Notes: a model not told the origin generated them from the sequence alone. DNA of 52,626 nt from Deltaproteobacteria bacterium (GCA_016195725.1 JACPZB010000018.1:1-52626); one strand, 5' to 3'. Numbered from the stretch's first letter, positions 1-8,244 are shown. Translations and numbers: made by a program.

Positions 1-1743
1 ACGCATTTATCGCCGCATAAACCTGCTCATCCGTATATCCGCGCAAATCAATGGACTTGCTCCTGCATGCGGCAACGCACACGCCGCAGCCCTGACACAC
101 CCCTTCATTCACCCTTGCCAGCATCTTCAAAACAACACCCTGCCTGTTTTTAACCTCTTCCTTTTCAATGGCAGTATACGGACATGCAACCAAGCAGTCC
201 CAGCAGGCATTACATGTATTTCTGTTTACAACAGATGTTATCGGCTCCCTTGCCATCTGGTCATTTGAAAATAATGCCAAGACCTTGCTTGCGGCAGCGC
301 TTCCCATTGAAACCGAATCGGGAATATCCATCGGCCCCGCGCATGTGCCTGCAAGGAAAATCCCTGCTGTTACAGTCTCAACTGGTTTCAATTTCGGGTG
401 ATATTCATTATAAAATTTATATTTGTCGTAACCGATGCCGAGTTTCTGCGCAACAGTATCTGCGCCATCCCTTGATACAATAGCTGTTGCAAGAACAACC
501 ATATCCGCCTCAATCTCCACCTGATTGCCTGAAAGCGTATCAGCACCCTGAACAACCACCTTGCCGTCTTTTTCGTAGACCCTTGAAACCCTGCCTCTCA
601 GATACATGGCGCCGTCGTGCTCAATCGCCCGTCTCACAAATTCCTCATACCTTTTTCCGCCTGCCCTGATGTCCATGTAAAACACATACGACTGGCCGTC
701 ATGCACCTTGTGCTTATAAAGCATGGTATGCTTTGCAGTATACATGCAGCAGATTTTTGAGCAATATGAAACGCCCTTTTTCTCATCCCTTGAACCTACG
801 CACTGGATAAATACAACATTCTTTGGGGTCTTGCCGTCTGACGGTCTTTTGATTTCACCGCCTGTTGGTCCTGATGCAGAGACTAATCTTTCAAACTGCA
901 ATCCGCTTATAACATCCTTGATTTTGCCATAGCCATATTCGCCGAACCTTTCATTCGGCATCAACTGATACCCTGTTGCAACAACGATTGCGCCGACATC
1001 TTCTGTGATAACCGTATCCTGCTGTTTAATCTTGCCTTCTTTCTTATCTGGACAGTAAAGTTGCCAATATAGCCGTCAACCTTTTCAACCTCACTCCATG
1101 TTAAAATCTTTATGTTTTCATTGAGCGACGCCTCAACCATCTTTGGCGTCATAATGCACTGGGAGCAATCCATTGTCGGGAATGTCTCGGAAAGTTTTGC
1201 CATATTGCCGCCGATGGAAGGCTCTCTTTCAATAAGAATCACCTGCCTCCCGCCCTCTGCAATATCAAGCGCCGCCTGTATGCCTGCAATGCCTCCACCG
1301 ATAACAAGCGCCTTTTTCTTGATCGGTATCTTTATTTTTGAGAGAGACTTATTTTTCTTAAGTCGCTCAATGCTCATCCGCGTAAGGTCAATGCTCTTGC
1401 GCGTTCCTGCCGCCTTGGTCGTGTCGTGATGAACCCACGAACACTGCTCGCGGATATTGGTGATCTCGCACTTATAAGGATTCAGCCCCGCCGCTTCGCA
1501 CGCCTTGCGGAAGGTCTTCTCGTGCATGTGCGGAGAACAGGCAGAAACAATAACTCCGTCAAGTTTGTGCTGCTTTACAATCTCTTTTAGATTGTCCTGC
1601 CCGGGCGCGGAGCACATGAACTTATAATCGCCGGTGTAGACAACACCCGGCAGTTTCGCCATCTCCTCTGCGACCTTTTTGGTGTCAACAGTGGATGCTA
1701 TGTTTGTCCCGCACTGGCAGACGAATACGCCTATTCGCGGCAT
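1..1743 (-). pseudogene. hdrA: HdrA-like heterodisulfide reductase subunit A, partial and frameshifted
   Basis: This is the flavin and iron-sulfur subunit of an HdrABC complex, which moves electrons between ferredoxin-level carriers and a disulfide or quinone partner in the cytoplasm. The first frame runs from the ATG at 1743 to a stop at 961. It shows the N-terminal cysteine domain, the FAD motif GGGIAG (about residues 149-154) and MDCSQC (about 192-196), and it matches the family up to IGNFTVQIRKKAR (about 226-238). From about position 1065 down to 1 the match continues in another frame with EDVGAIVVATGY, then two C-terminal ferredoxin motifs, CNACWDC and CQGCGVC. The cysteine-rich inserted ferredoxin domain expected between these two parts is absent, and the frames differ by a 3k+1 loss. 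The gene also runs off the window. It follows hdrB by one base. The break may be real decay, a population variant or an assembly error. Confidence 0.85.
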
Positions 1744-1744
1744 A

Positions 1745-2608
1745 CTAAATCCCCTTCCCCTTCAACACCGGCCTTACATCAAACAAATTCTTTTCAAGCC
1801 CCAGACTACCTTCATCCTGACCCAGTGCCAAACCTAATAACTGTGTAAAATACAGGCTTGGCATTTGCGTACCTCCAACACTGCCTTCCATTCTCTTTTG
1901 GCTCTTCTCAAGATTATACTGGCACAGGGGACAACTTGTTACGATAATCTCTGCGCCTTTGTTTTTCGCCGAACTCAATACATTGCCAGAGAGTTTCGTA
2001 ACAACATCCTCATTCCCCATTGCGAGGTGGGTGCCGCAGCACTCTATTTTATTAGGAAACTCCACAGGCTCGCAGCCGAGCGTTTTTAATAAATCCTCAA
2101 ATATGGTCGGTGCCTCTGCATTGTCTATGCCCATGTCTTCAAAGGGTCTGAGCAACATACAACCATAATATGCGCCTGCCTTAACTCCCTTGAGCGGCCT
2201 CTTTACCGCTGCCTTTACCTTATCAAAACCTATCTTATCCCGCAAAACCTCTAAAAAGTGAATCACATTCAAACTGCCGTCGTATTCTTCTTCAATAAAA
2301 TTATTTATCACGCCGCGCTTCTCTTTGTCATCCCGAACCACCTTGTTCGTGCGCTTCAAGACATTGTAACAAACAGAGCAGAGCGTAGTTACCGTGTCCC
2401 CTTCTTTTCTTGCATTGCTCAAAACCTTTGCCGGCGCGGTCAAGCCCATAACATTGTCAGGGGTGAGAGGAAATGCGGCGCCGCAGCAATTCCACTGAAC
2501 AAGCTCCTTCAACTCAAAACCGAGGAGAACAGCGGACTGTCTTGCCGAAGTATCAAAACCTTTGGCAACGGTATTTAAAGTACAACCTGGGTAATAGGAA
2601 ATCTTCAT
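1745..2608 (-). CDS. hdrB: HdrB-like heterodisulfide reductase subunit B
   Basis: This is the catalytic-type subunit of HdrABC. It carries two cysteine-rich CCG domains that in characterised HdrB bind non-cubane [4Fe-4S] clusters. The first is visible as PGC, NCCGAAF and CSVC, the second as YGC, ECCGTH and CPLC. Length is 287 aa, normal for the family. I start it at MKISYYPGC (2608). A longer reading to 2677 is open, but its extra 23 codons lie partly in a dispersed palindrome, and family members begin at this position. It sits between hdrC (upstream, separated by the palindrome) and hdrA (1 nt downstream), so it is part of the mdh-fum-hdr operon. No strong Shine-Dalgarno is visible. Confidence 0.9.
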   Translation of the reverse strand: MKISYYPGCTLNTVAKGFDTSARQSAVLLGFELKELVQWNCCGAAFPLTPDNVMGLTAPAKVLSNARKEGDTVTTLCSVCYNVLKRTNKVVRDDKEKRGVINNFIEEEYDGSLNVIHFLEVLRDKIGFDKVKAAVKRPLKGVKAGAYYGCMLLRPFEDMGIDNAEAPTIFEDLLKTLGCEPVEFPNKIECCGTHLAMGNEDVVTKLSGNVLSSAKNKGAEIIVTSCPLCQYNLEKSQKRMEGSVGGTQMPSLYFTQLLGLALGQDEGSLGLEKNLFDVRPVLKGKGI

Positions 2609-2644
2609 AGCTTTTTGTATTCGTAATGCATCTATCAAGTTCAC

Positions 2645-2757
2645 GCTCAAAAATCGCCCAGATGCAAGGCGGAGCAAGGCTTCAAGCGAGGCATACTTTT
2701 ATAGTATGTTGAGCGCAGAAGCCGCAACGACAACACAGCAGATGGGCATTTTTCAGC
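2645..2757. repeat. 113-bp imperfect palindrome between hdrC and hdrB
   Basis: The two halves are inverted copies of each other around the centre CATACT-tttat-AGTATG (2692-2708), with outer ends GCTCAAAAAT and ATTTTTCAGC. The arms share the blocks GCCCA-GATGC, GCTTC and CGC in inverted order. It has no coding capacity and looks like a dispersed non-autonomous palindromic element. Its core resembles the core of the element at 16472-16595. It inflates the apparent N-terminus of HdrB and separates two genes that are normally adjacent. Confidence 0.75.
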
Positions 2758-2762
2758 GTCAA

Positions 2763-3170
2763 CTAACTTACAAACTTCCTGAACCCGCAAACTATCGCCT
2801 GCTGCGGGGCGTTTTTCATAAACGGGAATGCTATTTCCTTAATCTGCGCGTGGTCATCGCCTTTTCTAAGGGTAATCTGCCTCAATGCCTCAAGTATTTT
2901 TGCAGCGCTTACACCTTTTGGACATCTACAGTAACATTGCAGACACCCGACACACAGCCACATGGAATTTGAATTTTTTACAGCATCTTCCTGACCAAGC
3001 TGCAAGAGCCGTATAATCTCTCTCGGCCCGAAATCCATTGCAAATGATACAGGGCACCCGCCTGTGCAGTTTCCGCACTGGTAACAGTTTGCAAGCTCCT
3101 CGCCGCTTATCCTCTCAACGAGCTTAACAAATTCACTCTGTAAGTTTTCTTTTCCAAGCTTGATTAACAT
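2763..3170 (-). CDS. hdrC: HdrC-like heterodisulfide reductase subunit C
   Basis: This is the electron-transfer subunit of HdrABC, a small ferredoxin-like protein passing electrons from HdrA to HdrB. Two [4Fe-4S] motifs are visible, CYQCGNCTGGCP (about residues 29-40) and CVGCLQCYCRCPKG (about 73-86). Both are complete. Length is 135 aa, at the short end of the family; it ends in the FRKF motif that commonly closes bacterial HdrC proteins, so I do not read it as truncated. It follows fumB, separated by a 7-nt-phased hairpin, and precedes hdrB. Confidence 0.9.
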   Translation of the reverse strand: MLIKLGKENLQSEFVKLVERISGEELANCYQCGNCTGGCPVSFAMDFGPREIIRLLQLGQEDAVKNSNSMWLCVGCLQCYCRCPKGVSAAKILEALRQITLRKGDDHAQIKEIAFPFMKNAPQQAIVCGFRKFVS

Positions 3171-3180
3171 AAAATTACAG

Positions 3181-3247
3181 GGTTAAGGGGCATGGGTCAT
3201 GGGTCAAGAAAAAACAACTTGTCCCTTGCTACTTGACCCTTGACCCT
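3181..3247. repeat. Heptad-phased hairpin element after fumB
   Basis: The left arm (3184-3208) is a run of degenerate 7-mers of the type ATGGGTC. The right arm (3217-3247) is the inverse run of the type ACCCTTG, with an A-rich loop between. The element abuts the fumB stop codon (TAG at 3248-3246) with no gap. It is the first of a family found through the window; its unit sequence is shared with the element at 4739-4805. Confidence 0.75.
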
Positions 3248-3800
3248 ATCTTTTATACTTCTCCACCCCTATCTTAAACAAATCATTTCCGAAAACATCA
3301 TTCACCACAATAGCCGGAAAATCTTTAACCTCAAGCCTTCTGATTGCCTCAGGTCCTAAATCTTCATACGCCACAATCTCTGCCTTTTTAATGGTCTTTG
3401 CAATGAGCGCCGCCGCTCCGCCCACTGCCGCAAGGTAAACAGCCTTGCGTTTTTTCATTGCCTCTACTACTTCCTGAGAACGTTGGCCTTTGCCGATTGT
3501 CCCTTTCAAACCAAGTTCTAAAAGTTTAGGTGTATATACATCCATTCTGCCGCTGGTCGTCGGCCCCGCAGAACCTATCACCTGCCCCGGCTCTGGAGGC
3601 GTCGGCCCCACATAATAAATCAACTGCCCCTTAATATCAAACGGCAGCTTTTCGCCTTTATCCAAAAGTTCAATAAGCCTCTTATGCGCCGCATCTCTTG
3701 CGGTGTAGAGGACACCTGTTATCAAAACCTTATCCCCTGCTTTGAGTTTCTCCACATCTGCATTCGTCAGCGGAGGGGTTATTTTGATTGGTTGAGCCAT
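3246..3800 (-). CDS. fumB: Fumarate hydratase class I, beta subunit
   Basis: This is the C-terminal half of the two-subunit iron-sulfur fumarase that interconverts fumarate and malate in the TCA cycle. Visible family motifs are TARDAAHKR (about residues 33-41), GPTTSGRMD (about 79-87) and KGQRS (about 104-108). At 184 aa it has the usual length of the split beta subunit. It lies 73 nt downstream of the alpha subunit gene, with a cruciform element between them, in the mdh-fumA-fumB-hdrCBA gene order. 'fumB' here means the beta subunit, not the E. coli isozyme. Confidence 0.93.
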   Translation of the reverse strand: MAQPIKITPPLTNADVEKLKAGDKVLITGVLYTARDAAHKRLIELLDKGEKLPFDIKGQLIYYVGPTPPEPGQVIGSAGPTTSGRMDVYTPKLLELGLKGTIGKGQRSQEVVEAMKKRKAVYLAAVGGAAALIAKTIKKAEIVAYEDLGPEAIRRLEVKDFPAIVVNDVFGNDLFKIGVEKYKR

Positions 3801-3812
3801 AATTTGCTTGTT

Positions 3813-3867
3813 TGTAGCCGCGGATATTTATGTCCGCCATTAGCCGACCTATAGGTCGGCATCTACA
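3813..3867. repeat. Cruciform, three-way-junction-like palindrome between fumA and fumB
   Basis: An outer pair TGTAG (3813-3817) and CTACA (3863-3867) encloses two separate hairpins, GCGGA-tatttatg-TCCGC (3820-3837) and the perfect GCCGACCTATAGGTCGGC (3843-3860). It lies 5 nt beyond the fumA stop. As RNA it would fold into a small cloverleaf-like structure within the operon message. It is probably a dispersed repeat rather than a dedicated regulator. Confidence 0.65.
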
Positions 3868-3872
3868 TTTAT

Positions 3873-4709
3873 TTATATAATCGTCTCCTTATGCCTTGCC
3901 GCATGACACTGAATATTTACTGCCACAGGAAGGCTTGCGATGTGGCATGGCGCTGTTTTTATGTGAACGGCAAGCGCGGTTGTCCTTCCGCCGAAGCCCA
4001 TTGGGCCGATACCGAGATTATTAACCTTCTCCAGCAATTCTTTTTCAAGTGCACCCAATTCGTTATCCGGATTTGGGGTTCCGATATTTCTCAAAAGCGC
4101 CTCTTTCGCCAGCAGCGCGCTCTTTTCAAAATTTCCGCCTATGCCGATGCCCAGAATAATAGGCGGGCAAGGGTTTCCGCCTGCCTGTTTCACGGTATTG
4201 ATTACAAAATCTTTTATTGCCGGCAAACCCTGCGACGGCTTGAGCATCGCAAGCCTGCTCATGTTCTCGCTCCCCGCGCCTTTGGGCGCAATGGTTATCT
4301 TCACCCTATCTCCGTCAACAATTTTTGTATGGATGATGGCTGGCGTATTGTCTCCGGTATTTTTTCGGGTCAGCGGATGACAGACGGATTTTCTCAGATA
4401 GCCTTCTTTATATCCCTGCCTTACCCCTTCATTTATTGCATCTTCCAACCCGCCGTCAATCACCGCATTGCGTCCAACCTCAACAAAGAAAACCGCAATG
4501 CCCGTATCCTGACACATGGGCGCATCTTCTTTCAAGGCGATCTGTGCGTTTTTAATAATCTGGTCAAGAACCTCTTTGCCGAGCGGGGATTCCTCTTTTC
4601 CTCTGAACCCTTCCAATGCCAGCACAACATCGCTGCCCAACTCGCACGCAGCTTTGATGCAGAGTTCCTTTACCTTTGATGTTATTTCCAATGGAGAAAT
4701 TTTGCGCAT
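3873..4709 (-). CDS. fumA: Fumarate hydratase class I, alpha subunit
   Basis: This is the N-terminal, iron-sulfur-binding subunit of two-subunit class I fumarase. Cysteine motifs expected to ligate the [4Fe-4S] cluster are visible: CQDTG, NPCPP and APCH, followed by a further cysteine in NIQCHAARH near the end. I start at MRKISPLE (4709; 278 aa). An upstream ATG at 4739 would add ten residues that are encoded by the neighbouring repeat. It is downstream of mdh, which makes malate and oxaloacetate its metabolic neighbours. Confidence 0.93.
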   Translation of the reverse strand: MRKISPLEITSKVKELCIKAACELGSDVVLALEGFRGKEESPLGKEVLDQIIKNAQIALKEDAPMCQDTGIAVFFVEVGRNAVIDGGLEDAINEGVRQGYKEGYLRKSVCHPLTRKNTGDNTPAIIHTKIVDGDRVKITIAPKGAGSENMSRLAMLKPSQGLPAIKDFVINTVKQAGGNPCPPIILGIGIGGNFEKSALLAKEALLRNIGTPNPDNELGALEKELLEKVNNLGIGPMGFGGRTTALAVHIKTAPCHIASLPVAVNIQCHAARHKETII

Positions 4710-4738
4710 ATTTACTACAGGGTCAAGCGGCAAAAACA

Positions 4739-4805
4739 CAGGGTCATGGGGCAGGGGTCAGGGGTTATGAGAAAACTTGCCCCTTGACCCATGACCCTCG
4801 CCCCT
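4739..4805. repeat. Heptad-phased hairpin element between mdh and fumA
   Basis: The left arm (4740-4767) repeats degenerate units such as AGGGGTC and ATGGGGC. The right arm (4777-4805) is the inverse, with units such as CCTTGAC and CCATGAC. The element starts directly at the mdh stop codon (TAG, 4806-4804) and reaches the region upstream of the fumA start. It shares its unit sequence with the element at 3181-3247. Confidence 0.75.
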
Positions 4806-5733
4806 ATATTTTTATCTCCTCAATCAACTTCCTGATCGCCGAAACCGAATTGTCAAACTGAGCCTTTTCCTCTTTATTGAGTTCGATCTCAATAATATCT
4901 TCAACGCCGCCGCTCCCGAGTTTTACCGGCACGCCGACAAAAATGCCGTTCACGCCGTACTTGCCGTTGCAATAGGCCGCACACGGTATAACGCGCTTCT
5001 TATCCCGGATGATGGATTCCGCCATCTCAACAACAGCGGCGGACGGCGCATAAAATGCGCTGCCGGTTTTCAACAGACCCACAATCTCGCCGCCCGCCTT
5101 TTTTGTCCGCTCCATGATCGCGTCAATTCTCTCTTTTTTAAGAAGCTGTGTTACCGGAATCCCTGCGACACTGCAATATCGCGGAAGCGGCACCATCTCA
5201 TCAGCATGGCCTCCGATGACCATTGCATGGACATCCTCAACCGACACCTTCATTTCCATTGCAAGAAATGCCTTGAGCCTTGCTGCATCAAGCGCGCCGG
5301 AAAGACCGATCACCCTGTTGGGAGGAAAACCGCTCACCTTCCACGCCACATAGACCATCACATCCAGCGGATTGGTGACAATAAGGATAATGGCATTGGG
5401 TGAGTGTTTCGCGATCTGCTCGACAACGGCTTTGACAATGCCGGTATTGGTATTGATAAGGTCGCTCCTGCTCATGCCCGGTTTTCTCGGTATGCCTGCG
5501 GTGATAATCACCACATCGGAATTTGCCGTATCCTTGTAATCGTTCGTTCCGGTAATTGCAGAGTCAAAACCCTCAATGGGCGACGCCTGCGTAAGGTCAA
5601 GCCCCTTGGCCTGCGGCACGCCCTCCACCACATCTATCAAAACAATATCGCCAAGCTCTTTTATGCTTGCCCACACCACAGCATGGGCTCCCACATTTCC
5701 TGCGCCAACGATAGTTATTTTTTTACGGGCCAT
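4804..5733 (-). CDS. mdh: NAD-dependent malate dehydrogenase, LDH-like type
   Basis: It oxidises malate to oxaloacetate with NAD+ in the cytoplasm. The 309-aa protein has the Rossmann motif GAGNVGA (about residues 10-16), the substrate-loop arginine segment [10 protein letters not shown] (about 80-89), NPLDVM and the catalytic histidine in GGHADEMVP (about 174-182). The start is supported by GGAGGC 6 nt before the ATG. It is the first gene after a strong promoter (5807-5835), so it should lead the mdh-fumAB-hdrCBA message. Confidence 0.96.
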   Translation of the reverse strand: MARKKITIVGAGNVGAHAVVWASIKELGDIVLIDVVEGVPQAKGLDLTQASPIEGFDSAITGTNDYKDTANSDVVIITAGIPRKPGMSRSDLINTNTGIVKAVVEQIAKHSPNAIILIVTNPLDVMVYVAWKVSGFPPNRVIGLSGALDAARLKAFLAMEMKVSVEDVHAMVIGGHADEMVPLPRYCSVAGIPVTQLLKKERIDAIMERTKKAGGEIVGLLKTGSAFYAPSAAVVEMAESIIRDKKRVIPCAAYCNGKYGVNGIFVGVPVKLGSGGVEDIIEIELNKEEKAQFDNSVSAIRKLIEEIKI

Positions 5734-5801
5734 ACCGCCTCCTGTTGATTTTTATGAGATTTCGCTTACATAGTGCGACATCCACCACTATGCTACCATA
5801 T

Positions 5802-5835
5802 TGTATACTGTATACATAAACAAGCAAACTGTCAA
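5802..5835 (-). promoter_or_regulatory. Promoter with overlapping palindromic operator upstream of mdh
   Basis: On the minus strand a perfect -35 box TTGACA (5835-5830) is followed after 17 nt by TACAGT (5812-5807). The -10 lies inside the perfect palindrome TGTATAC-T-GTATACA (5802-5816). A dyad over the -10 box fits repressor control, and GntR-family regulators often bind TGTATACA-like dyads, but the regulator is not identified here. The predicted leader is about 65 nt. Confidence 0.65.
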
Positions 5836-5961
5836 GGACAAAATAAAAGACCTTTTCTTGATGTGAAGGATAATCATCCAAGACCGGTTAAATCATGAAA
5901 TATTAATCAAGGAAGGGAAGTTCCTCTGGGGAAACTTTTTTTTGTGTCTCGTTGGATAAAA

Positions 5962-6684
5962 TCAGAGCGCCTCAGCCGCTTCTATGGCCTCTTTTAAATC
6001 TATAGCCCCTGTATAGAGGGCCTTACCAATTATTATGCCTTCAAGTTTTACACTCTTAAAGCCTTCTATGTCTTTCACAGAACTCATGCCGCCAGATGCA
6101 ATTACAGGGATATTTACTGCATGCGCCATTGCTTTAGCAGCCTTTACATTTGGACCCGTAAGCATTCCATCCCTTGATATATCTGTATAAATAATACAAG
6201 ATACGCCGAGACCCTCCAACCTCTTTGCCAAATCAACAGCCTTGTCCTGCGTAACCTTTATCCAGCCTCGTGTTGCGACCATTCCGTCTTTGGCATCTAT
6301 GCCAACCGCTATACTCCCTGAGAACATCGTGCACATCTTTTCTACAAAATCAGGATTTTCTTGCGCCACTGTTCCAATGATCACCCTTTGAACGCCCTGA
6401 ATGCCAAGATAAGTTTTAATAGTTTCCACATTTCTTATTCCACCGCCAATCTCTACATCTGTTTTTATAGATTTAACTACCTTTTTAATTATATCCTGAT
6501 TTTTTGGTATTCCTTCAATTGCACCATCAAGATCAACCAGATGTATGAGCCTTGCGCCTCTTTCTTCCCATCTCTTTGCAATTTCCACCGGGTTTTCAGA
6601 ATAGACTGTTTCCGCATTCATCCTCCCCTGCGTCAGGCGGACACATTTGCCATTTTTTATATCAATAGCTGGAATGATTAACAT
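5962..6684 (-). CDS. hisA: ProFAR isomerase HisA
   Basis: It isomerises phosphoribosylformimino-AICAR-phosphate in histidine biosynthesis. The 240-aa TIM barrel shows the first catalytic aspartate in PAIDIKNGKCVRL (about residues 5-17), VDLDGA, a phosphate-binding GGGIR loop and the second catalytic aspartate in TDISRDGML (about 167-175). It lies 5 nt after hisH and ends the hisB-hisH-hisA group. hisF, often next, is not here. The 228 nt between its stop and mdh hold the mdh promoter. Confidence 0.96.
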   Translation of the reverse strand: MLIIPAIDIKNGKCVRLTQGRMNAETVYSENPVEIAKRWEERGARLIHLVDLDGAIEGIPKNQDIIKKVVKSIKTDVEIGGGIRNVETIKTYLGIQGVQRVIIGTVAQENPDFVEKMCTMFSGSIAVGIDAKDGMVATRGWIKVTQDKAVDLAKRLEGLGVSCIIYTDISRDGMLTGPNVKAAKAMAHAVNIPVIASGGMSSVKDIEGFKSVKLEGIIIGKALYTGAIDLKEAIEAAEAL

Positions 6685-6689
6685 AAAAC

Positions 6690-7316
6690 CTATGCCTTAA
6701 TGTTTCCAAAATTCTTTAATATTTGCAACCCCACTTTCTGACTCTTTTCAGGATGAAACTGGCAGGCAAAGATATTATCCTTCCAGATACTGCTTGCGAA
6801 GTCTAAACCGTAATTGGTCTTTGTTGCTATAACACTCGCATCCTTTGGCACAACATAGTATGAATGAACAAAGTAAAAATAAGAACCGTCTGCAATATCA
6901 TTCAAAATAGGCGGTTTCCGTTCAATCTTTATATCATTCCAACCCATGTGGGGTATTTTGAGTTCTGGGTCCTGAGTTCTGAGTTCTGAGGAAAAACGAA
7001 CCGCCCTTCCCTTTATAATATCCAATCCCTCGTGTCTTCCGAACTCCTCACTCTCTGAAAATAAAAGCTGAAGCCCGAGACATATGCCTAAAAAAGGCCT
7101 GCCAGATTTAATAGCATTCAGTATAGGCTCTACAAGGTCATAGTTTTTCAGATTATCCATGCAATCCTTAAATGCACCGACACCTGGCAGAACCACATGA
7201 CTTGCATTTGAAATATCTTTTGGGTTCCGTGTAATAATACACTGGTGTCCAGCCCTCTCAAAGCCTTTCTGGACACTTCTCAGATTTCCCATGCCATAAT
7301 CAATGACGGCAATCAT
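6690..7316 (-). CDS. hisH: Imidazole glycerol phosphate synthase glutaminase subunit HisH
   Basis: It hydrolyses glutamine to feed ammonia to HisF. The nucleophile motif GICLGLQ and the His-Glu pair in QFHPEKSQ are present. I start at MIAVIDYGMGN (7316, 208 aa), where the family starts. The open extension to 7346 is encoded by the heptad element at 7324-7394. The protein contains a short insertion, SSELRTQDPELK, before the conserved PHMGWN. That insertion is encoded by a tandem 7-mer (6960-6991). Confidence 0.94.
   Translation of the reverse strand: MIAVIDYGMGNLRSVQKGFERAGHQCIITRNPKDISNASHVVLPGVGAFKDCMDNLKNYDLVEPILNAIKSGRPFLGICLGLQLLFSESEEFGRHEGLDIIKGRAVRFSSELRTQDPELKIPHMGWNDIKIERKPPILNDIADGSYFYFVHSYYVVPKDASVIATKTNYGLDFASSIWKDNIFACQFHPEKSQKVGLQILKNFGNIKA
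6960..6991. repeat. Tandem 7-mer array inside hisH
   Basis: Four and a half copies of a degenerate heptamer GAGTTCT (with GGGTCCT as a variant) lie in frame inside hisH. They add roughly a dozen residues just before PHMGWN, where the family normally has a short loop. It resembles one arm of the heptad-phased hairpins found between genes here. Confidence 0.8.
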
Positions 7317-7323
7317 AATAAAA

Positions 7324-7394
7324 GATAGGCGATAGGCACGAGGCAAGAGGTGATAGGAAAATCCTATAGCCTATTGCCCATGGCCCATTGCCTG
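7324..7394. repeat. Heptad-phased hairpin element between hisB and hisH
   Basis: The left arm (7324-7357) is GATAGGC repeated with drift every 7 nt. The loop is AAAA (7358-7361). The right arm (7362-7394) is the inverse TCCTATA, GCCTATT, GCCCATG, GCCCATT. It begins 5 nt past the hisB stop and ends just before the hisH start. The unit sequence (GCCTATC type) recurs at 21153, 23455, 35570 and 44113. Confidence 0.85.
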
Positions 7395-7399
7395 TTTTT

Positions 7400-7990
7400 T
7401 TACAGTTTTCCTTTCGTTGACATTACACCCTTTATTCTCGGGTCTATTGTTACGGCTTCTTTCAATGCCCTTCCGAATGCCTTAAAAATAGCCTCTATGA
7501 TGTGGTGCATATTCCTTCCATAGGGCACGCCAATATGCAGGGTAATCCCGCTTCTGTTAACAACGGCTTGAAGAAAATCTTCCATAAGGTCTGGATCAAA
7601 ATTTTTAATTTTTACTTTTTTAGGCAATATGACCTTATAAACCAGATATGGCCTATCGCTGATATCAAGCGTTGTTGATGCAATGGCCTCATCCATTGGC
7701 ACGACCGCGCTGCCATATCTTTTAATGCCGACCTTATTGCCAAGTGCCTTTTTCAATGCATCGCCGAGGCATATGCCAATATCCTCAACTGTGTGGTGAT
7801 AATCTATTTCAATATCGCCCTTTGCCTTTATCTTCAAATCAAACAGCCCATGCTTTGTAAAAAGGGACAACATGTGATCAAGAAAGGGAATAGATGTGTC
7901 TATGGTATACATCCCTTTGCCATCCAGATTCAGGTTAAGTGTTATATCCGTTTCCTTGGTCTTTCTAACAATCTGTGCTTTTCTTGGCAT
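7400..7990 (-). CDS. hisB: Imidazoleglycerol-phosphate dehydratase HisB (monofunctional)
   Basis: It dehydrates imidazole glycerol phosphate, the sixth step of histidine synthesis. The 196-aa protein has the usual monofunctional length with no phosphatase domain. The Mn-binding motifs HHTVEDIGI (about residues 65-73) and [15 protein letters not shown] (about 162-176) are intact. GGAGG 8 nt upstream supports the ATG at 7990. It leads hisB-hisH-hisA. The roughly 300 nt upstream (7991-8288) are shared divergently with the Rrf2 gene; I see no clear promoter for hisB there. Confidence 0.96.
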   Translation of the reverse strand: MPRKAQIVRKTKETDITLNLNLDGKGMYTIDTSIPFLDHMLSLFTKHGLFDLKIKAKGDIEIDYHHTVEDIGICLGDALKKALGNKVGIKRYGSAVVPMDEAIASTTLDISDRPYLVYKVILPKKVKIKNFDPDLMEDFLQAVVNRSGITLHIGVPYGRNMHHIIEAIFKAFGRALKEAVTIDPRIKGVMSTKGKL

Positions 7991-8215
7991 GCGGTCCTCC
8001 GTAATAATTGCATTGTGACAGAATGGTATAATCTTCCTTTATAAATTCTAATAGGGCCTACGATTCAAATCTCCAATTTAGCGCACATCCTCAATTAAAA
8101 TAGAATTAACACAGGAGGCTTCATTCTACAAGAAGAAATACCAGCGGTTCAAGTATAATCTTTTATTGATTTCAGAGAGGGATATTTGTGAAAATTAAAA
8201 AATTTTAAAAAGTTC

Positions 8216-8244
8216 TTGACAAAGTTCTTAAAATAGGATAAAAA
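8216..8244 (+). promoter_or_regulatory. Promoter of the Rrf2 gene with repeated operator-like boxes
   Basis: TTGACA (8216-8221) and TAAAAA (8239-8244) are 17 nt apart. The sequence AAAGTTCTT occurs at 8209-8217 and 8221-8229, followed by AAGGTCTTAAA near 8244-8254. These direct repeats overlap the promoter and would suit autoregulation by the Rrf2 protein. That is inference. Confidence 0.5.

Noticed and set aside
2763-2860. HdrC as a C-terminally truncated protein
   Set aside because: It ends in FRKF like complete bacterial HdrC sequences, so the nearby palindrome has probably not cut it.
3891-4679. Long plus-strand reading opposite fumA
   Set aside because: The minus strand encodes an intact, well-conserved fumarase subunit; the plus reading has no recognisable motif.
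5921-5946. Plus-strand terminator AAGTTCC-GGAAACTT followed by T-run near 5925-5945
   Set aside because: No plus-strand gene lies upstream of it; both neighbours are on the minus strand, for which the T-run is on the wrong side.
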